From Anabaena sp. UHCC 0187 (GTDB lineage Bacteria; Cyanobacteriota; Cyanobacteriia; Cyanobacteriales; Nostocaceae): 64,000 bases of DNA. The first letter of the stretch is position 1. Every line of letters starts with the position of its first letter. The stretch is from positions 247,555-311,554 of the forward strand of contig NZ_VILB01000013.1 of assembly GCF_009712035.1 (NCBI RefSeq), written 5' to 3'. The notes beneath the pieces were generated by a model that searched no databases, was not told where the DNA came from, and worked only from the letters and a program-made list of their open reading frames with translations. The position numbers and the translations under genes are program-made. Below are positions 47,405 to 57,207 of the stretch, in pieces.

Positions 47405-49084
47405 ATGACTATGACTCCCTCAAATCAACTTTGGATCTATGACACTACCCTCCGCGACGGAACGCAACGGGAAGGACTGTCAGTCTCCATAGAAGATAAG
47501 TTACGCATTGCTCACAGACTCGATGAATTAGGTATTCCCTTTATTGAAGGTGGTTGGCCGGGAGCAAATTCTAAAGACGGGCAATTTTTCCAGCAACTTC
47601 AACAAAATCCCCTCAAGCAAGCAGAAGTTGTTCCTTTTTGCTCCACCCGTCGCCCTCATACCAAAGCTAGAGATGAACCCATGCTCCCAGCGATTTTAGC
47701 GGCAGGTACGCGCTGGGTGACAATTTTCGGTAAATCCTGGGATTTGCACGTTACAGCCGGACTCAAGACCAGTCTGGAGGAAAATTTAGCCATGATTGCT
47801 GACACAATCGAGTATCTGCGTTCTCAAGGACGACGGGTAATTTACGATGCTGAACATTGGTTTGATGGTTATAAGCAAAATCCTGATTATGCTTTACAAA
47901 CGCTCAAAGCAGCAGTCACAGCAGGTGCAGAATGGTTAGTTTTATGTGATACCAATGGTGGGACTTTACCTCATGAAGTTTCGCAAATTGTTAAAGATGT
48001 TGTGCAAGTGACTGGGGACTGGGGACTGGGGACTGGGAATGAGGAAAAAACTCTTACCCAATCACCAATCACCAATCACCAATTACCCATTCCCCAAATA
48101 GGAATACATACTCATAATGATTCAGAAATGGCGGTTGCTAATGCCTTAGCAGCAGTTATGGCTGGAGCTAAAATGGTACAAGGGACAATTAACGGTTATG
48201 GGGAACGTTGCGGTAATGCTAATCTGTGTTCTGTGATTCCTAATTTACAGCTAAAGCTGGGTTATAGTTGTATCGGTGAACACCAGCTAAATCAACTTAC
48301 AGAAGCTAGTCGGTTTGTCAGCGAAGTTGTTAATCTTGCACCTGATGAACACGCACCTTTTGTGGGACGTTCGGCTTTTGCTCATAAAGGCGGGATTCAT
48401 GTCTCTGCGGTAGAACGTAATCCTTTAACCTATGAACATATTCAACCGGAATTGGTAGGAAATCACCGCCGCATTGTTATTTCTGAACAGTCTGGTTTAA
48501 GTAATGTCTTAGCTAAAGCCCGAACTTGTGGGATTGAATTAGATAAGGATCATCCCCAAGCTAGACAAATTCTCCACCGCATGAAGGAATTGGAAAGTCA
48601 AGGCTATCAATTTGAAGCCGCAGAAGCTAGTTTTATTCTGTTGATGTATGAGGCTTTATCATGTCGTCAACAGTTTTTTGAAGTTCAAGGTTTTCAAGTC
48701 CATTGTGATTTGGTGGAGATGAAAGAATCTACTAATTCTTTAGCTACGGTAAAAGTAGCTGTTAATGGTAAAAATATTCTCGAAGCCGCAGAAGGTAATG
48801 GACCAGTAGCGGCTTTGGATGCGGCTTTGCGTAAGGCTTTGGTGAACTTCTATCCGCAAATTGCCGATTTTGAGTTGACTGATTACAAAGTTAGAATTCT
48901 TAATGGACATACAGGGACATCTGCAAAAACTCGCGCTTTAGTAGAATCGGGGAATGGTCAACAACGATGGACTACTGTAGGAGTTTCTTCAAACATTTTG
49001 GAAGCTTCCTATCAAGCTGTAGTTGAAGGTTTGGAATATGGTTTACTACTGCATTTCCAAGCAGAAAAAGTTCTGAAAGTTTAG
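47405..49084 (+). CDS. cimA: Citramalate synthase / 2-isopropylmalate synthase family (LeuA/CimA-like)
   Basis: A 559-residue DRE-TIM metallolyase when started at ATG 47405 (the frame is open 25 codons further up, overlapping the ferredoxin gene's 5' end). Catalytic core motifs: YDTTLRDGTQREGLSVS, HFDG-like EHWFDGYKQNP, CDTNGGTLPHEV, GIHTHNDSEMAVANALAA, TINGYGERCGNANLC and HKGGIHVSAVERNP. The C-terminal regulatory domain is present (from about residue 430). Its size and HKGGIH motif fit citramalate synthase, which feeds isoleucine synthesis. An in-frame repeat-derived insertion lies between CDTNGG and GIHTHND (see 48011-48088). The exact substrate is inferred. Confidence 0.85.
   Translation: MTMTPSNQLWIYDTTLRDGTQREGLSVSIEDKLRIAHRLDELGIPFIEGGWPGANSKDGQFFQQLQQNPLKQAEVVPFCSTRRPHTKARDEPMLPAILAAGTRWVTIFGKSWDLHVTAGLKTSLEENLAMIADTIEYLRSQGRRVIYDAEHWFDGYKQNPDYALQTLKAAVTAGAEWLVLCDTNGGTLPHEVSQIVKDVVQVTGDWGLGTGNEEKTLTQSPITNHQLPIPQIGIHTHNDSEMAVANALAAVMAGAKMVQGTINGYGERCGNANLCSVIPNLQLKLGYSCIGEHQLNQLTEASRFVSEVVNLAPDEHAPFVGRSAFAHKGGIHVSAVERNPLTYEHIQPELVGNHRRIVISEQSGLSNVLAKARTCGIELDKDHPQARQILHRMKELESQGYQFEAAEASFILLMYEALSCRQQFFEVQGFQVHCDLVEMKESTNSLATVKVAVNGKNILEAAEGNGPVAALDAALRKALVNFYPQIADFELTDYKVRILNGHTGTSAKTRALVESGNGQQRWTTVGVSSNILEASYQAVVEGLEYGLLLHFQAEKVLKV
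48011..48088. repeat. Heptamer repeats inside a coding sequence (GGGGACT x3, CACCAAT x3)
   Basis: Within the LeuA/CimA-like gene, GGGGACT is repeated three times at 48014-48034 and CACCAAT three times at 48063-48083. They are translated in frame as T-G-D-W-G-L-G-T-G and S-P-I-T-N-H-Q-L-P. The same heptamers occur between genes elsewhere. Confidence 0.85.
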
Positions 49085-49511
49085 GGGGTTATCGGTTGGT
49101 GTAGAGACGTTTTATTAAATGTCTCTACAAGTTCTCCTTTCAATTCGTAAAAAATTAGTTTCAAACGATATTGAATAATTCCGGAACACATTTAACAATT
49201 ACCTCTTAGTCCTGATATTGTCGGTTATTTATTTAGATATTGTCAGAATCAGGATTTACAGGATTTGAGGATTTACAAGATTGTGATTTATGAATTTATT
49301 GAGATTTTCATCCAAAAATAAGTAAAAAATATTATTTCCTAAACCATTCTATTGCGCGATTATGTGCATCTGGCAAATTTCCCAAATAGAACTGCACAAC
49401 TGGAGAATCCAAATTGATATATAATAATAGTTTTCGCAATCAGGTAGATTTTTACAGCATAACTAGCTATTATACGGAAAATTTAGGTTTATACGCCCTA
49501 CTAAAATAACT
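49085..49511. other. Intergenic region with hairpin and dispersed repeat
   Basis: About 427 bp without a gene. A perfect 9-bp inverted repeat TGTAGAGAC/GTCTCTACA at 49100-49129 follows the upstream stop and may end that transcript. A dispersed repeat (49244-49282) recurs inverted at 50561-50600. A promoter for the next gene lies at the right end, where a TATACGG is seen. Confidence 0.5.
49244..49282. repeat. Dispersed repeat, copy 1 (AATCAGGATTTACAGGATTT type)
   Basis: A 39-base segment of imperfect GGATTT units. Copy 2, inverted, lies at 50561-50600 and forms the 3' end of a gene. The two copies differ at a few positions only. Confidence 0.75.
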
Positions 49512-50519
49512 ATGAACACACAACCAACCAACCAACCTATCCGCGTCGGAGTCCTAGGATTTGGTGGACTCGGCCAAGCAGCCGCAAAACTCCTGTCCAG
49601 CAAACGAGAAATGATCTTAGTTGCAGCCGCAGACCAAAAAGGCTACGCTTACTCCACCGAAGGCTTAAACACCCAAGCTTGTATTACCACCTACCAAAAT
49701 CAAGGTACAGTCGGTTATTTAGAACCAGTTGGCACATTAAGCAATAACAGCATTCAGGATTTAATTCAAGCCACTGGTAACGCTGTAGATGGTTATTTCC
49801 TAGCTTTACCCAACCTCCCCAACGACTTTATCCCCTCGGTAGCCAAAGAATTTATTCAAGCGGGTTGGAAAGGTGTCCTAGTGGACGCAATTAAACGCAC
49901 CAGTGCAGTTGAACAACTTTTAACCATGAAAGACGAACTGCAAGCTGCGGGAATTACATACATGACAGGCTGTGGTGCTACTCCTGGACTGTTAACCGCC
50001 GCCGCCGCATTAGCCGCCCAAAGTTACGCCGAAATTCACAATGTGGAAATTACCTTTGGTGTGGGAATTGCTAACTGGGAGGCTTACCGCGCTACCGTCC
50101 GCGAAGATATTGGTCATATGCCCGGTTATAGTGTAGAAGCTGCTAGAGCCATGACAGATGCAGAGGTGGAAGCATTACTAGATCAAACCAACGGCGTGTT
50201 AACTTTGGCAAACATGGAACACGCTGATGATGTGATGTTAGAAATTGCCGGAATTTGTTCACGGGATAGAGTCACAGTTGGTGGTGTCGTTGATACCCGC
50301 AACCCCAAAAAGCCCCTGAGTACCAATGTGAAAGTTACAGGACGCACCTTTGAGGGGAAAATATCCACCCACACCTTTACATTAGGCGATGAAACCAGCA
50401 TGGCCGCCAATGTCTGTGGTCCAGCCTTTGGTTATCTTAAAGCTGGTCAGGAATTGCATCAACGGGGCATTTCTGGCTTATTCACGGCGGCGGAAATCAT
50501 GCCTAAGTTTGTAAAATAG
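49512..50519 (+). CDS. Saccharopine dehydrogenase-like oxidoreductase
   Basis: A 335-residue Rossmann-fold protein. The dinucleotide-binding motif [16 protein letters not shown] lies at residues 13-28. The middle part ([50 protein letters not shown]) resembles saccharopine dehydrogenase-like NAD(P) oxidoreductases and diaminopimelate/homoserine-dehydrogenase-type folds. The C-terminal part has no clear catalytic signature known to me. Cyanobacterial members are conserved; the substrate is unknown. It is transcribed alone. Confidence 0.75.
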   Translation: MNTQPTNQPIRVGVLGFGGLGQAAAKLLSSKREMILVAAADQKGYAYSTEGLNTQACITTYQNQGTVGYLEPVGTLSNNSIQDLIQATGNAVDGYFLALPNLPNDFIPSVAKEFIQAGWKGVLVDAIKRTSAVEQLLTMKDELQAAGITYMTGCGATPGLLTAAAALAAQSYAEIHNVEITFGVGIANWEAYRATVREDIGHMPGYSVEAARAMTDAEVEALLDQTNGVLTLANMEHADDVMLEIAGICSRDRVTVGGVVDTRNPKKPLSTNVKVTGRTFEGKISTHTFTLGDETSMAANVCGPAFGYLKAGQELHQRGISGLFTAAEIMPKFVK

Positions 50520-50558
50520 GAGATTGGGGACTAGGGACTGGGGATGAAAAACATGATA

Positions 50559-51149
50559 TTAATCTTGAAAATCCTTAAATCCTGAAAATCCTGATTCAGA
50601 CTCTAAGCTGCTAAAGGACTCAATAGCCGCTTCTTCTATGACAGTGGTAGGTGCTTGGATGATAAATGGCAAATCAGCACCTACCAAACCCCGTTGGATA
50701 CGTTCTGATGTTTGATGAAAAACTACAAACAGAGGATAAATGGTATTAGCACCTTCACTCAAAATATGACTGTGACGAGGGTGCATGATCCATTCGTATT
50801 CCCTATCTAACAACACTTGACTTTTGCGCCATCTTCCTAATACATCAGAAAAGTCCTCATGGGGACGATGAATAAAAACTAAAATCTCCGCACCGGTTTT
50901 AATTTTCCATTCTGGGTCACACATGATAATGGCGATATCACAGGGTAAACTTGTGGTTTGTGAGGTCTTAGTTTCTAGATCACGGATGCGGACTATGGGT
51001 AGAGGGATAGTAATGACACTTTCCGAAGGACGACGGAGACTAGGAATCATCTCCAAATAGGGACGATGTTGTTTGAGGAGAGCGATCGCTGATATATGAT
51101 TACTGTAATCAGCTAAACTAGCTTCATAAAGAGATTTTTGTACAGACAT
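50559..51149 (-). CDS. Conserved hypothetical protein with repeat-derived C-terminus
   Basis: A 196-residue soluble protein that I cannot place in a family. It has a basic/proline N-terminal part (SLRRPSESVITIPLPIVRIRD), then DIAIIMCDPEWKIKTGAEILVFIHRPHEDFSD, VLLDREYEWIMHPRHSHIL and PLFVVFHQTSERIQRGLVG. The last 13 codons and the stop (S-E-S-G-F-S-G-F-K-D-F-Q-D) come from a dispersed repeat whose other copy is intergenic at 49244-49282, so the natural C-terminus may have been replaced. It lies between convergent and co-directional neighbours without an obvious operon. Confidence 0.65.
   Translation of the reverse strand: MSVQKSLYEASLADYSNHISAIALLKQHRPYLEMIPSLRRPSESVITIPLPIVRIRDLETKTSQTTSLPCDIAIIMCDPEWKIKTGAEILVFIHRPHEDFSDVLGRWRKSQVLLDREYEWIMHPRHSHILSEGANTIYPLFVVFHQTSERIQRGLVGADLPFIIQAPTTVIEEAAIESFSSLESESGFSGFKDFQD
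50561..50600 (-). repeat. Dispersed repeat, copy 2, inverted, forming a gene 3' end
   Basis: This is the reverse-complement copy of the repeat at 49244-49282. It supplies the final codons and the stop TAA (50559-50561) of the hypothetical gene. Confidence 0.75.
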
Positions 51150-51218
51150 AATTTTGTTTATTTAGAAGTGTAAAGGATGAAAAATGAAGGTTTTCATTCT
51201 CCATTTTTCAACTTTTAA

Positions 51219-52442
51219 TTAACCCATCTTTTCAAATACTTTGAACATCGGCAGATACATAGCCAGCAAAATTGTCCCTACCATTCCCCCCAGTACGACA
51301 ATCATTATTGGTTCTAAAATACTGGTGAGTGATTTAACAGCTTGTTCTACTTCATCTTCATAGAAATCGGCAACTTTCATTAACATTCCATCTAGTTGAC
51401 CCGTTTCTTCCCCGATACTCATCATCTGAATTGCCATAGCCGGAAAAACAGCCGCTTTGAGTAAAGCCACACTAATCATCCCCCCCTGTTGAACCTCTTC
51501 ACGAGCATCATCAATAGCATTAGCAATAACTTGGTTTCCTGATGTATCCCGCACAATTTCTAAACAGGTTAAAATTGGGACTCCAGAGCGAGTTAATGAA
51601 CCAAAAGTCCGACTAAACCGGGCAATGGAAGATTTTTGAATCAAATCACCAAACAAAGGTAGCTTTAGAGAAATACTATCAATATTTAACCTACCAATGG
51701 GGGTTTTGTAATATTGCTTATAGACAAAAGACAATGCAATGAGAATCCCAATAATCAATAAAGACCAATAACTTCGTAATATTTCACTACAAGTCATCAA
51801 AAATTGTGTGAGTGGTGGTAATTCTATGCCTATATCTTTGAAGATTTTAGCAAAAATAGGAATCAGAAAAACTGTCATTCCCACAAAAATAGCAGTTGCT
51901 AAAAAACCGACTACTACTGGATAAGACATAGCTGATTTAATTTGGTTTTGTAATCGTGCCATGTCTTCTAATAATTTAGCTAGACGATTTAACACCTCAT
52001 CTAACACACCCCCAATTTCTCCAGCTTGTACCATACTCACATACAAACCATCAAAACAATCAGGATGTTTACGCATGGCATCTGAAAGGCTAATTCCAGT
52101 TTGCACATCGGCACTAAGTTCCATCAAAGCCGCTTTCAGCTTAGGATTACTACACTGTTCAGATAGTACACCCAAACCCCTGACTATGGCCACACCTGCA
52201 TTCACCAAAGCAGCAAATTGACGGGAAAAAACCGCTTTATCTTTTACAGAAACCTTAACAAAGGAATTCTGAATTTTCTTGATATCAAACCGAGAAGCCA
52301 AGCTTTGAGATTCTTTTAAATCTTGAACCACAAAACCTTGATCTCTAAGATTAGTTCGAGCGTCAGTCAAGGAATCAGCGGTAAATTTTTCAGTTCTAGA
52401 TTTTCCTTGAGAGTCACGAATACGCGCAACATAGGTAGGCAT
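51219..52442 (-). CDS. pilC: Type IV pilus inner-membrane platform protein PilC
   Basis: A 407-residue type II secretion F-domain protein that forms the platform of the type IV pilus motor. Two GspF repeats are visible (FSRQFAALVNAGVAIVRGL and FSRTFGSLTRSGVPILTCL) with transmembrane helices at about 170-190, 220-240 and 375-400. The N-terminus has the short ARIRDSQGKSRTEKF part usual for PilC. It is the last gene of the pilB-pilT-pilC run, whose products drive twitching motility and DNA uptake. Confidence 0.96.
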   Translation of the reverse strand: MPTYVARIRDSQGKSRTEKFTADSLTDARTNLRDQGFVVQDLKESQSLASRFDIKKIQNSFVKVSVKDKAVFSRQFAALVNAGVAIVRGLGVLSEQCSNPKLKAALMELSADVQTGISLSDAMRKHPDCFDGLYVSMVQAGEIGGVLDEVLNRLAKLLEDMARLQNQIKSAMSYPVVVGFLATAIFVGMTVFLIPIFAKIFKDIGIELPPLTQFLMTCSEILRSYWSLLIIGILIALSFVYKQYYKTPIGRLNIDSISLKLPLFGDLIQKSSIARFSRTFGSLTRSGVPILTCLEIVRDTSGNQVIANAIDDAREEVQQGGMISVALLKAAVFPAMAIQMMSIGEETGQLDGMLMKVADFYEDEVEQAVKSLTSILEPIMIVVLGGMVGTILLAMYLPMFKVFEKMG

Positions 52443-52462
52443 AATATTAATTTAAATTTTTG

Positions 52463-52572
52463 TAATTGGTAATTGCTAATTGGTAATTGGTGATTGGGAA
52501 AATTCTTTCTCCCTTTGCTCCCCTGCTCCCTGCCCCCTGCTCCCTGCCCCCTGCCCCCTGCCCCCTGCCCCG
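52463..52572. repeat. Mixed heptamer repeats between pilT and pilC
   Basis: Repeats of the TTGGTAA/TAATTGG type (52463-52496) are followed by CCCTGCC/CTCCCTG-type units (about 52518-52570). They fill most of the 136-bp pilT-pilC gap, inside what should be one transcript. Confidence 0.7.
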
Positions 52573-52578
52573 TTCCCT

Positions 52579-53697
52579 TTAACGTACTTTAGTTCCTGCG
52601 GGGGCTGTTGCACCAATTAGACGCTGGACTTCATCTGGTTTAGAGGTTTTAGATATTGCTGCTTCAAAAGAAATAGTTCCAGCTTTGTATAAATCAGCTA
52701 AAACTTTTTCTAGAGTTTGCATTCCCACTTTACCCCCGGTTTGAATAGCTGAGTAAATTTGTGCTGTTTTTCCTTCCCGAATCAAGTTAGAAATAGCGGG
52801 AGTGATCACCATAATTTCTTGAGCCATTACCCGACCATATTCACCTGGTTTGGGATTTTTCTTAGATACTAAAGTTTGGCTAAAAACTGCTACTAAGGAG
52901 TTAGATAACTGTACCCGCACCTGAGTTTGTCTTTCTGAGGGGAAAACGTCAATAATCCGGTCAACAGTTTGTGCGGCTGAACTAGTATGTAATGTGCCAA
53001 ATACTAAGTGACCTGTTTCGGCTGCGGAAATTGCCAAAGCAATGGTTTCTAAATCCCGCATTTCCCCTACTAGAACAATATCAGGATCTTCCCGTAAAGC
53101 TGCTTTTAAAGCATTAGCAAAACTTTTTGTATCTTCCCCTAATTGGCGTTGGTGAACTAGGCTTTTAATTGGTTCATAAACAAATTCAATGGGGTCTTCA
53201 ACTGTTAAAATATGCTCTGCTCTAGTGCGGTTAATTAAATCAATCATCGCCGCTAGGGTAGTGGTTTTACCAGAACCTGTAGGACCAGTAACTAGAATTA
53301 ATCCTCTCGGTTTTTCCGTCATTTCTCGAACTATATCTGGCAACCCTAATTTTTCAAAGTTAGGAATTTTAGAACTTAATGCTCGTAAACAAGCAGCATA
53401 AGCACCACGTTCTTTATAGACATTCACCCGGAACCGCGCCAATCCTTTCACACCATAGGAACAATCTAATTCCCATGTCTGCTCTAGGGTTTTGCGCTGA
53501 GTGTTATTGAGCATACTAAAAATTAGCCTTTGGCACTCATCGGCGGTGAGGCTTTGGTCACCAATAGGCGTAAGATGGCCACTGATCCGGAAATAGGGAG
53601 GCAAACCAGCGGATAGGTGCAGGTCTGAACCACCCCGATCAATAAGTTGTTCCATCAAGTCTTCAATCATCATTTCCATAGTGTTCTGCTGCTCCAA
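52579..53697 (-). CDS. pilT: Type IV pilus retraction ATPase PilT
   Basis: A 372-residue secretion ATPase that depolymerises pili. Walker A is LVTGPTGSGKTTTLAAM, with the Asp box (TVEDPIEFV), Walker B region REDPDIVLVGEMRDLETI and the His box AAETGHLVFGTLHTSSAAQT. The N-terminal MEMMIEDLMEQLIDRGGSDLHLSAG is typical of PilT, and its size excludes PilB. It lies 41 bp after pilB and upstream of pilC. Confidence 0.96.
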   Translation of the reverse strand: MEQQNTMEMMIEDLMEQLIDRGGSDLHLSAGLPPYFRISGHLTPIGDQSLTADECQRLIFSMLNNTQRKTLEQTWELDCSYGVKGLARFRVNVYKERGAYAACLRALSSKIPNFEKLGLPDIVREMTEKPRGLILVTGPTGSGKTTTLAAMIDLINRTRAEHILTVEDPIEFVYEPIKSLVHQRQLGEDTKSFANALKAALREDPDIVLVGEMRDLETIALAISAAETGHLVFGTLHTSSAAQTVDRIIDVFPSERQTQVRVQLSNSLVAVFSQTLVSKKNPKPGEYGRVMAQEIMVITPAISNLIREGKTAQIYSAIQTGGKVGMQTLEKVLADLYKAGTISFEAAISKTSKPDEVQRLIGATAPAGTKVR

Positions 53698-53737
53698 TTA
53701 ATTAACAATAAAAACCTCAAAAACCAAAAATAAGCGC

Positions 53738-55741
53738 CTAATCTGTAAACCTGGGTGTCATACAGTAAGGACAATCTAACCATTCTGGTTTTAGTTCTCC
53801 ACTACAAGTTAGGCAAGTCAGACCACTTTTCCGTTTAGCTTTTAATTCAGCCTCTAAACCGGTATCTGTAAATGTAACCCGTTCTACTTCTTCTAGGGTA
53901 GTTGCACCTTGACGGACTAGGTCTAAACTGTACGCTAGTAAGGTTTTCATCCCCTCTTCAACAGCTACTTCTTTAATCCGTTCTGTAGGTGCTGCCTGAT
54001 TGATGAGGGTTTGTAAATTTTCAGTAATCCGCATCACTTCATAAACGCCACAACGGCCTTTGTAGCCAACACCATTACATTTTGGACAAAGATTTGCGTT
54101 GGTGGCTATTTCTTCCGGTGGGATGATGTTAGCTTTGTAGAAAGTCACCTGAGCCTCTTGGGAAGCGGATAGACCATAGCGAGCTAGTTCTTCAATGGTG
54201 GGAGTATAGGCAATCCGGCATTCAGAACAAACACGACGAACTAGACGTTGTGCTAAAACCCCAATCAAAGAACTGGAAACCATGAAAGGTTCGATGTCCA
54301 TTTCTCCTAATCGAGCGATCGCTCCAGGCGCATCATTAGTGTGTAAGGTAGTTAATACTAAGTGACCTGTTAATGCGGCTTCAATCGCCGTTTTTGCTGT
54401 TTCCTTATCTCGTGTTTCCCCCACCAGTAACACATCTGGATCTTGACGTAAGAAAGCCCGCAATGCCGTCGAGAAATCTAAGCCTTTTTCCCGAATTACC
54501 TGTACTTGAGTAATCCCTGGCAAACTGTACTCAATGGGATCTTCTACGGTACTGATATTAATACCAGGATCATTTTTTTCTGATAGTGCTGAATACAAAG
54601 AAGTGGTTTTACCCGAACCAGTTGGGCCTGTCACGAGAATCAAGCCGAATGGTTTACTAACCATATCCTTGACTATATTCAATGTTTCTGGATCAGTGAT
54701 TAACTTATCCAAACCCAATTGGGTGGAGGAGTTATCTAAAATCCGTAACACTACTTTTTCGCCATAGCGACTAGGGAGGGTATTTACCCGGAAATCTACT
54801 TTCCTGCCCGCAAATATGCGGCGAATCCGTCCATCTTGAGGTAAACGCCTTTCAGCAATATCTAGGTTAGAAATAATCTTAAATCGGGCTGTTACCGCAG
54901 GAATGATTTTTTTCGGCATATTTTCAAATGCCTCACGCAATACCCCATCTTTACGGAAACGCACCCGTAAATATTCTTCCTGTGGTTCAATGTGAATATC
55001 GGAAACACCCTCGTTTAAAGCTTTCAACAAAATTTTATTGACAAGTTTAATGATGGGTGCATCATTAGCATTCTGTGTATTATCTAAATCAACATCATTA
55101 TCAGAAACTTCCTCTATGTCTTGATTGCCTAAATCTTCTAAAGCCCCTTTAACATCATAAGATTTTTGCTGGTCTATGACCTTTTGACGGACAGCTTGTT
55201 CATCTAAGTATTGATTAATAATTTTCTGGTAATCCTCCTGGGTAATAACAATCCGTTGCAAAGCCAAGCTTTGAGGACGTAAGATGCGGTTAAGATCATC
55301 AGAAGCTTCCAAATTATCTGGATCAACCATCGCCACCAACACAAAAGGTGGATTTTGGTGATCATTTCTTGACAATGGGACTAACCGATGCCGACGACAG
55401 ATATCAACAGGGATAAGGGATTGAATTAAAGTCCCTACGTTTGTTGTATCAATTTCGCTGACTTCCGGATCAAGGGACTCAATGCCGTAAAGGATTTTTA
55501 GTTCAAATAAATGTTGTTTTTTGTATTCCCTGACAAACTCAGGTGATAATTTCCGCTCAGTGATTGACTCTAATACATCTGTCAGTGGTCTACCAGACTT
55601 GCGGCTTTCAATTACAGCCTGTCTCATTTGTTCATTATTAACAAAGCCAGATTGTACTAGCTTATTACCGAAAGGCGAAAACTCAGTTCTTGTCGTTAGA
55701 GCGGTGCTGCGCCGTTGTGGTGATGAGTAAGTCATAAGCAA
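53738..55741 (-). CDS. pilB: Type IV pilus assembly ATPase PilB (GspE family)
   Basis: A 667-residue extension ATPase of the type IV pilus. The N-terminal MshEN-type part precedes the C-terminal ATPase domain (about 210-580) with LVTGPTGSGKTTSLYSALSE, NISTVEDPIEYSLPGI, LRQDPDVLLVGETRDKETA and ALTGHLVLTTLHTNDA. The tetracysteine zinc site is CSEC...CPKC (VRRVCSECRIAY and NLCPKCNGVG). An extra C-terminal zinc ribbon (CLTC...CPYC) is an addition seen in cyanobacterial PilB. First gene of the pilB-pilT-pilC operon. Confidence 0.97.
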   Translation of the reverse strand: MLMTYSSPQRRSTALTTRTEFSPFGNKLVQSGFVNNEQMRQAVIESRKSGRPLTDVLESITERKLSPEFVREYKKQHLFELKILYGIESLDPEVSEIDTTNVGTLIQSLIPVDICRRHRLVPLSRNDHQNPPFVLVAMVDPDNLEASDDLNRILRPQSLALQRIVITQEDYQKIINQYLDEQAVRQKVIDQQKSYDVKGALEDLGNQDIEEVSDNDVDLDNTQNANDAPIIKLVNKILLKALNEGVSDIHIEPQEEYLRVRFRKDGVLREAFENMPKKIIPAVTARFKIISNLDIAERRLPQDGRIRRIFAGRKVDFRVNTLPSRYGEKVVLRILDNSSTQLGLDKLITDPETLNIVKDMVSKPFGLILVTGPTGSGKTTSLYSALSEKNDPGINISTVEDPIEYSLPGITQVQVIREKGLDFSTALRAFLRQDPDVLLVGETRDKETAKTAIEAALTGHLVLTTLHTNDAPGAIARLGEMDIEPFMVSSSLIGVLAQRLVRRVCSECRIAYTPTIEELARYGLSASQEAQVTFYKANIIPPEEIATNANLCPKCNGVGYKGRCGVYEVMRITENLQTLINQAAPTERIKEVAVEEGMKTLLAYSLDLVRQGATTLEEVERVTFTDTGLEAELKAKRKSGLTCLTCSGELKPEWLDCPYCMTPRFTD

Positions 55742-56134
55742 TTGGGTTAGGGTAGGGGAACCTCTCTTTTAAGTATTCCCATACTGTGGTTAATAATTCT
55801 CATTGATACCGTATTAAATTTAAGTCAACAACCTTTGTCCGTAAAAATTTTGATGATCGGGGAGTTAGGCAATAGGCCATAAGCAATAAGCAGTAGGCAA
55901 TTGGGGGAAGTTTTCGGCAATCTGGAATTGATTTATCTTCCTTTACTATTCTATTCACCATTTGTCACCAGAGGATGACAGTGATATCACTTCCTGTCAA
56001 AATATCAGTAATTAAATTTCTGCTGTTAAAAGCATCTGGGATGAGTAGATAATAGTAAACGAAAATAAACAGGTAAACTATATAAGCCAGCAATGAGGCG
56101 AACCCACTGAGTTTCCCACTTACCACATATTCTT
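55742..56134. other. Divergent region between pilB and grpE
   Basis: About 393 bp holding the promoters of pilB and grpE. A degenerate repeat of ATAGGCCATAAGCAATAAGC type is seen near 55868-55900. No other feature was recognised. Confidence 0.4.
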
Positions 56135-56794
56135 ATGAAAAGTGATTCCCCATCTGAAATTAACTCCAACGAATCTAGCACCGAGATGACTGAGCAAATA
56201 GCAAACCAAATGAATGAACAAGAAGATACTATACTGACTGAAGAAAGTGGCGACGCTACGGCACAGCCCATAGAAATTGATATCGCTGCTTTGTCAGATT
56301 TAACTCAACAAATTGAGTCTCTAAAAATTCAATTAGAAGAACGTAGCACTCAATATATGCGAATTGCCGCAGATTTTGAGAATTACCGCAAACGAACTGC
56401 CAAGGAAAAAGAAGAATTAGACCTACAGGTAAAGCGAAACACAATTACAGAATTGCTGCCTGTAGTTGATAATTTTGAGAGAGCGCGAGCGCACCTCAAA
56501 CCCCAAGGGGACGGTGAAATGACAATTCACAAGAGCTATCAAGGCGTTTACAAGCAGTTGGTAGATTGCCTGAAACGGCTAGGAGTAGCACCCATGCGCC
56601 CTGAAGGTCAAGAATTTGACCCGAACTTACATGAAGCAGTGATGAGAGAACCGACAGATGAACATCCAGAAGGAACAGTTTTAGAAGAGTTAGTTCGTGG
56701 TTATTATTTTGGAGAGCGCGTATTACGCCATGCCATGGTGAAAGTAGCTGCTCCCAAGGAAGATGTATCTTCTTCCCCAGAAGATTCAGTCTAG
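56135..56794 (+). CDS. grpE: Nucleotide exchange factor GrpE
   Basis: A 219-residue GrpE. An acidic disordered N-terminus (about 1-65) is followed by a long coiled coil ([21 protein letters not shown]), then the conserved motif [18 protein letters not shown] and the C-terminal beta-wing with [17 protein letters not shown] and [26 protein letters not shown]. GrpE releases ADP from DnaK. It heads a grpE-dnaK-dnaJ series on the same strand. Confidence 0.96.
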   Translation: MKSDSPSEINSNESSTEMTEQIANQMNEQEDTILTEESGDATAQPIEIDIAALSDLTQQIESLKIQLEERSTQYMRIAADFENYRKRTAKEKEELDLQVKRNTITELLPVVDNFERARAHLKPQGDGEMTIHKSYQGVYKQLVDCLKRLGVAPMRPEGQEFDPNLHEAVMREPTDEHPEGTVLEELVRGYYFGERVLRHAMVKVAAPKEDVSSSPEDSV

Positions 56795-56855
56795 GCAAAA
56801 TCATGCTACTCGCTTAAGCAGCTTCAGCTAGGACTGGATGTAGGGGTGTGGGGAT

Positions 56856-56902
56856 ATAAGGGTTTAGGGAAACCAGCACTTTTCTTTCCCTTAAACCCTT
56901 AT
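56856..56902. terminator. Hairpin after grpE (terminator-like)
   Basis: ATAAGGGTTTAGGGAAA pairs with TTTCCCTTAAACCCTTAT over about 12 bases with one bulged A (arms 56856-56872 and 56885-56902). It follows the grpE stop by 62 bp. It lacks a T run, so termination is uncertain and it may be a dispersed palindromic repeat. Confidence 0.55.
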
Positions 56903-57016
56903 CCTCAATAAACTATGGGGTTTTTAAGCACAGCCAGTATTGTATATTTTAAACAGCATAGGGCTGTTGATACATAGTATGCTGTTTGGTTATTTTGAAT
57001 GGTTGTGTAATGTGCT

Positions 57017-57044
57017 TTTTTAATTTTTAATTTTTAATTTTTAA
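57017..57044. repeat. Heptamer tandem repeat TTTTTAA
   Basis: Four perfect consecutive copies of TTTTTAA. A similar array (TAATTTT-type units) occurs at about 9967-9998. Confidence 0.8.
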
Positions 57045-57207
57045 TTCCGCCCTGGGGTACTAGTTCTTTACAACAGTAAACTCTATGTGTATAATCGCTT
57101 ATAATATAATTTACATAAGTTTTGCTATAAGTTTTGTATCCTGTAGCTGAAACACAACCGTCCGTAAATAATTACGGTAAAATATTTGCACTAAAAATAC
57201 TTTAAGT

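Larger units (their letters stand above)
56795..57207. other. grpE-dnaK intergenic region with hairpin and heptamer repeat
   Basis: About 413 bp without a gene. A hairpin at 56856-56902 and TTTTTAA repeats at 57017-57044 are described separately. An AT-rich stretch at 57080-57200 likely holds a dnaK promoter. Confidence 0.45.
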
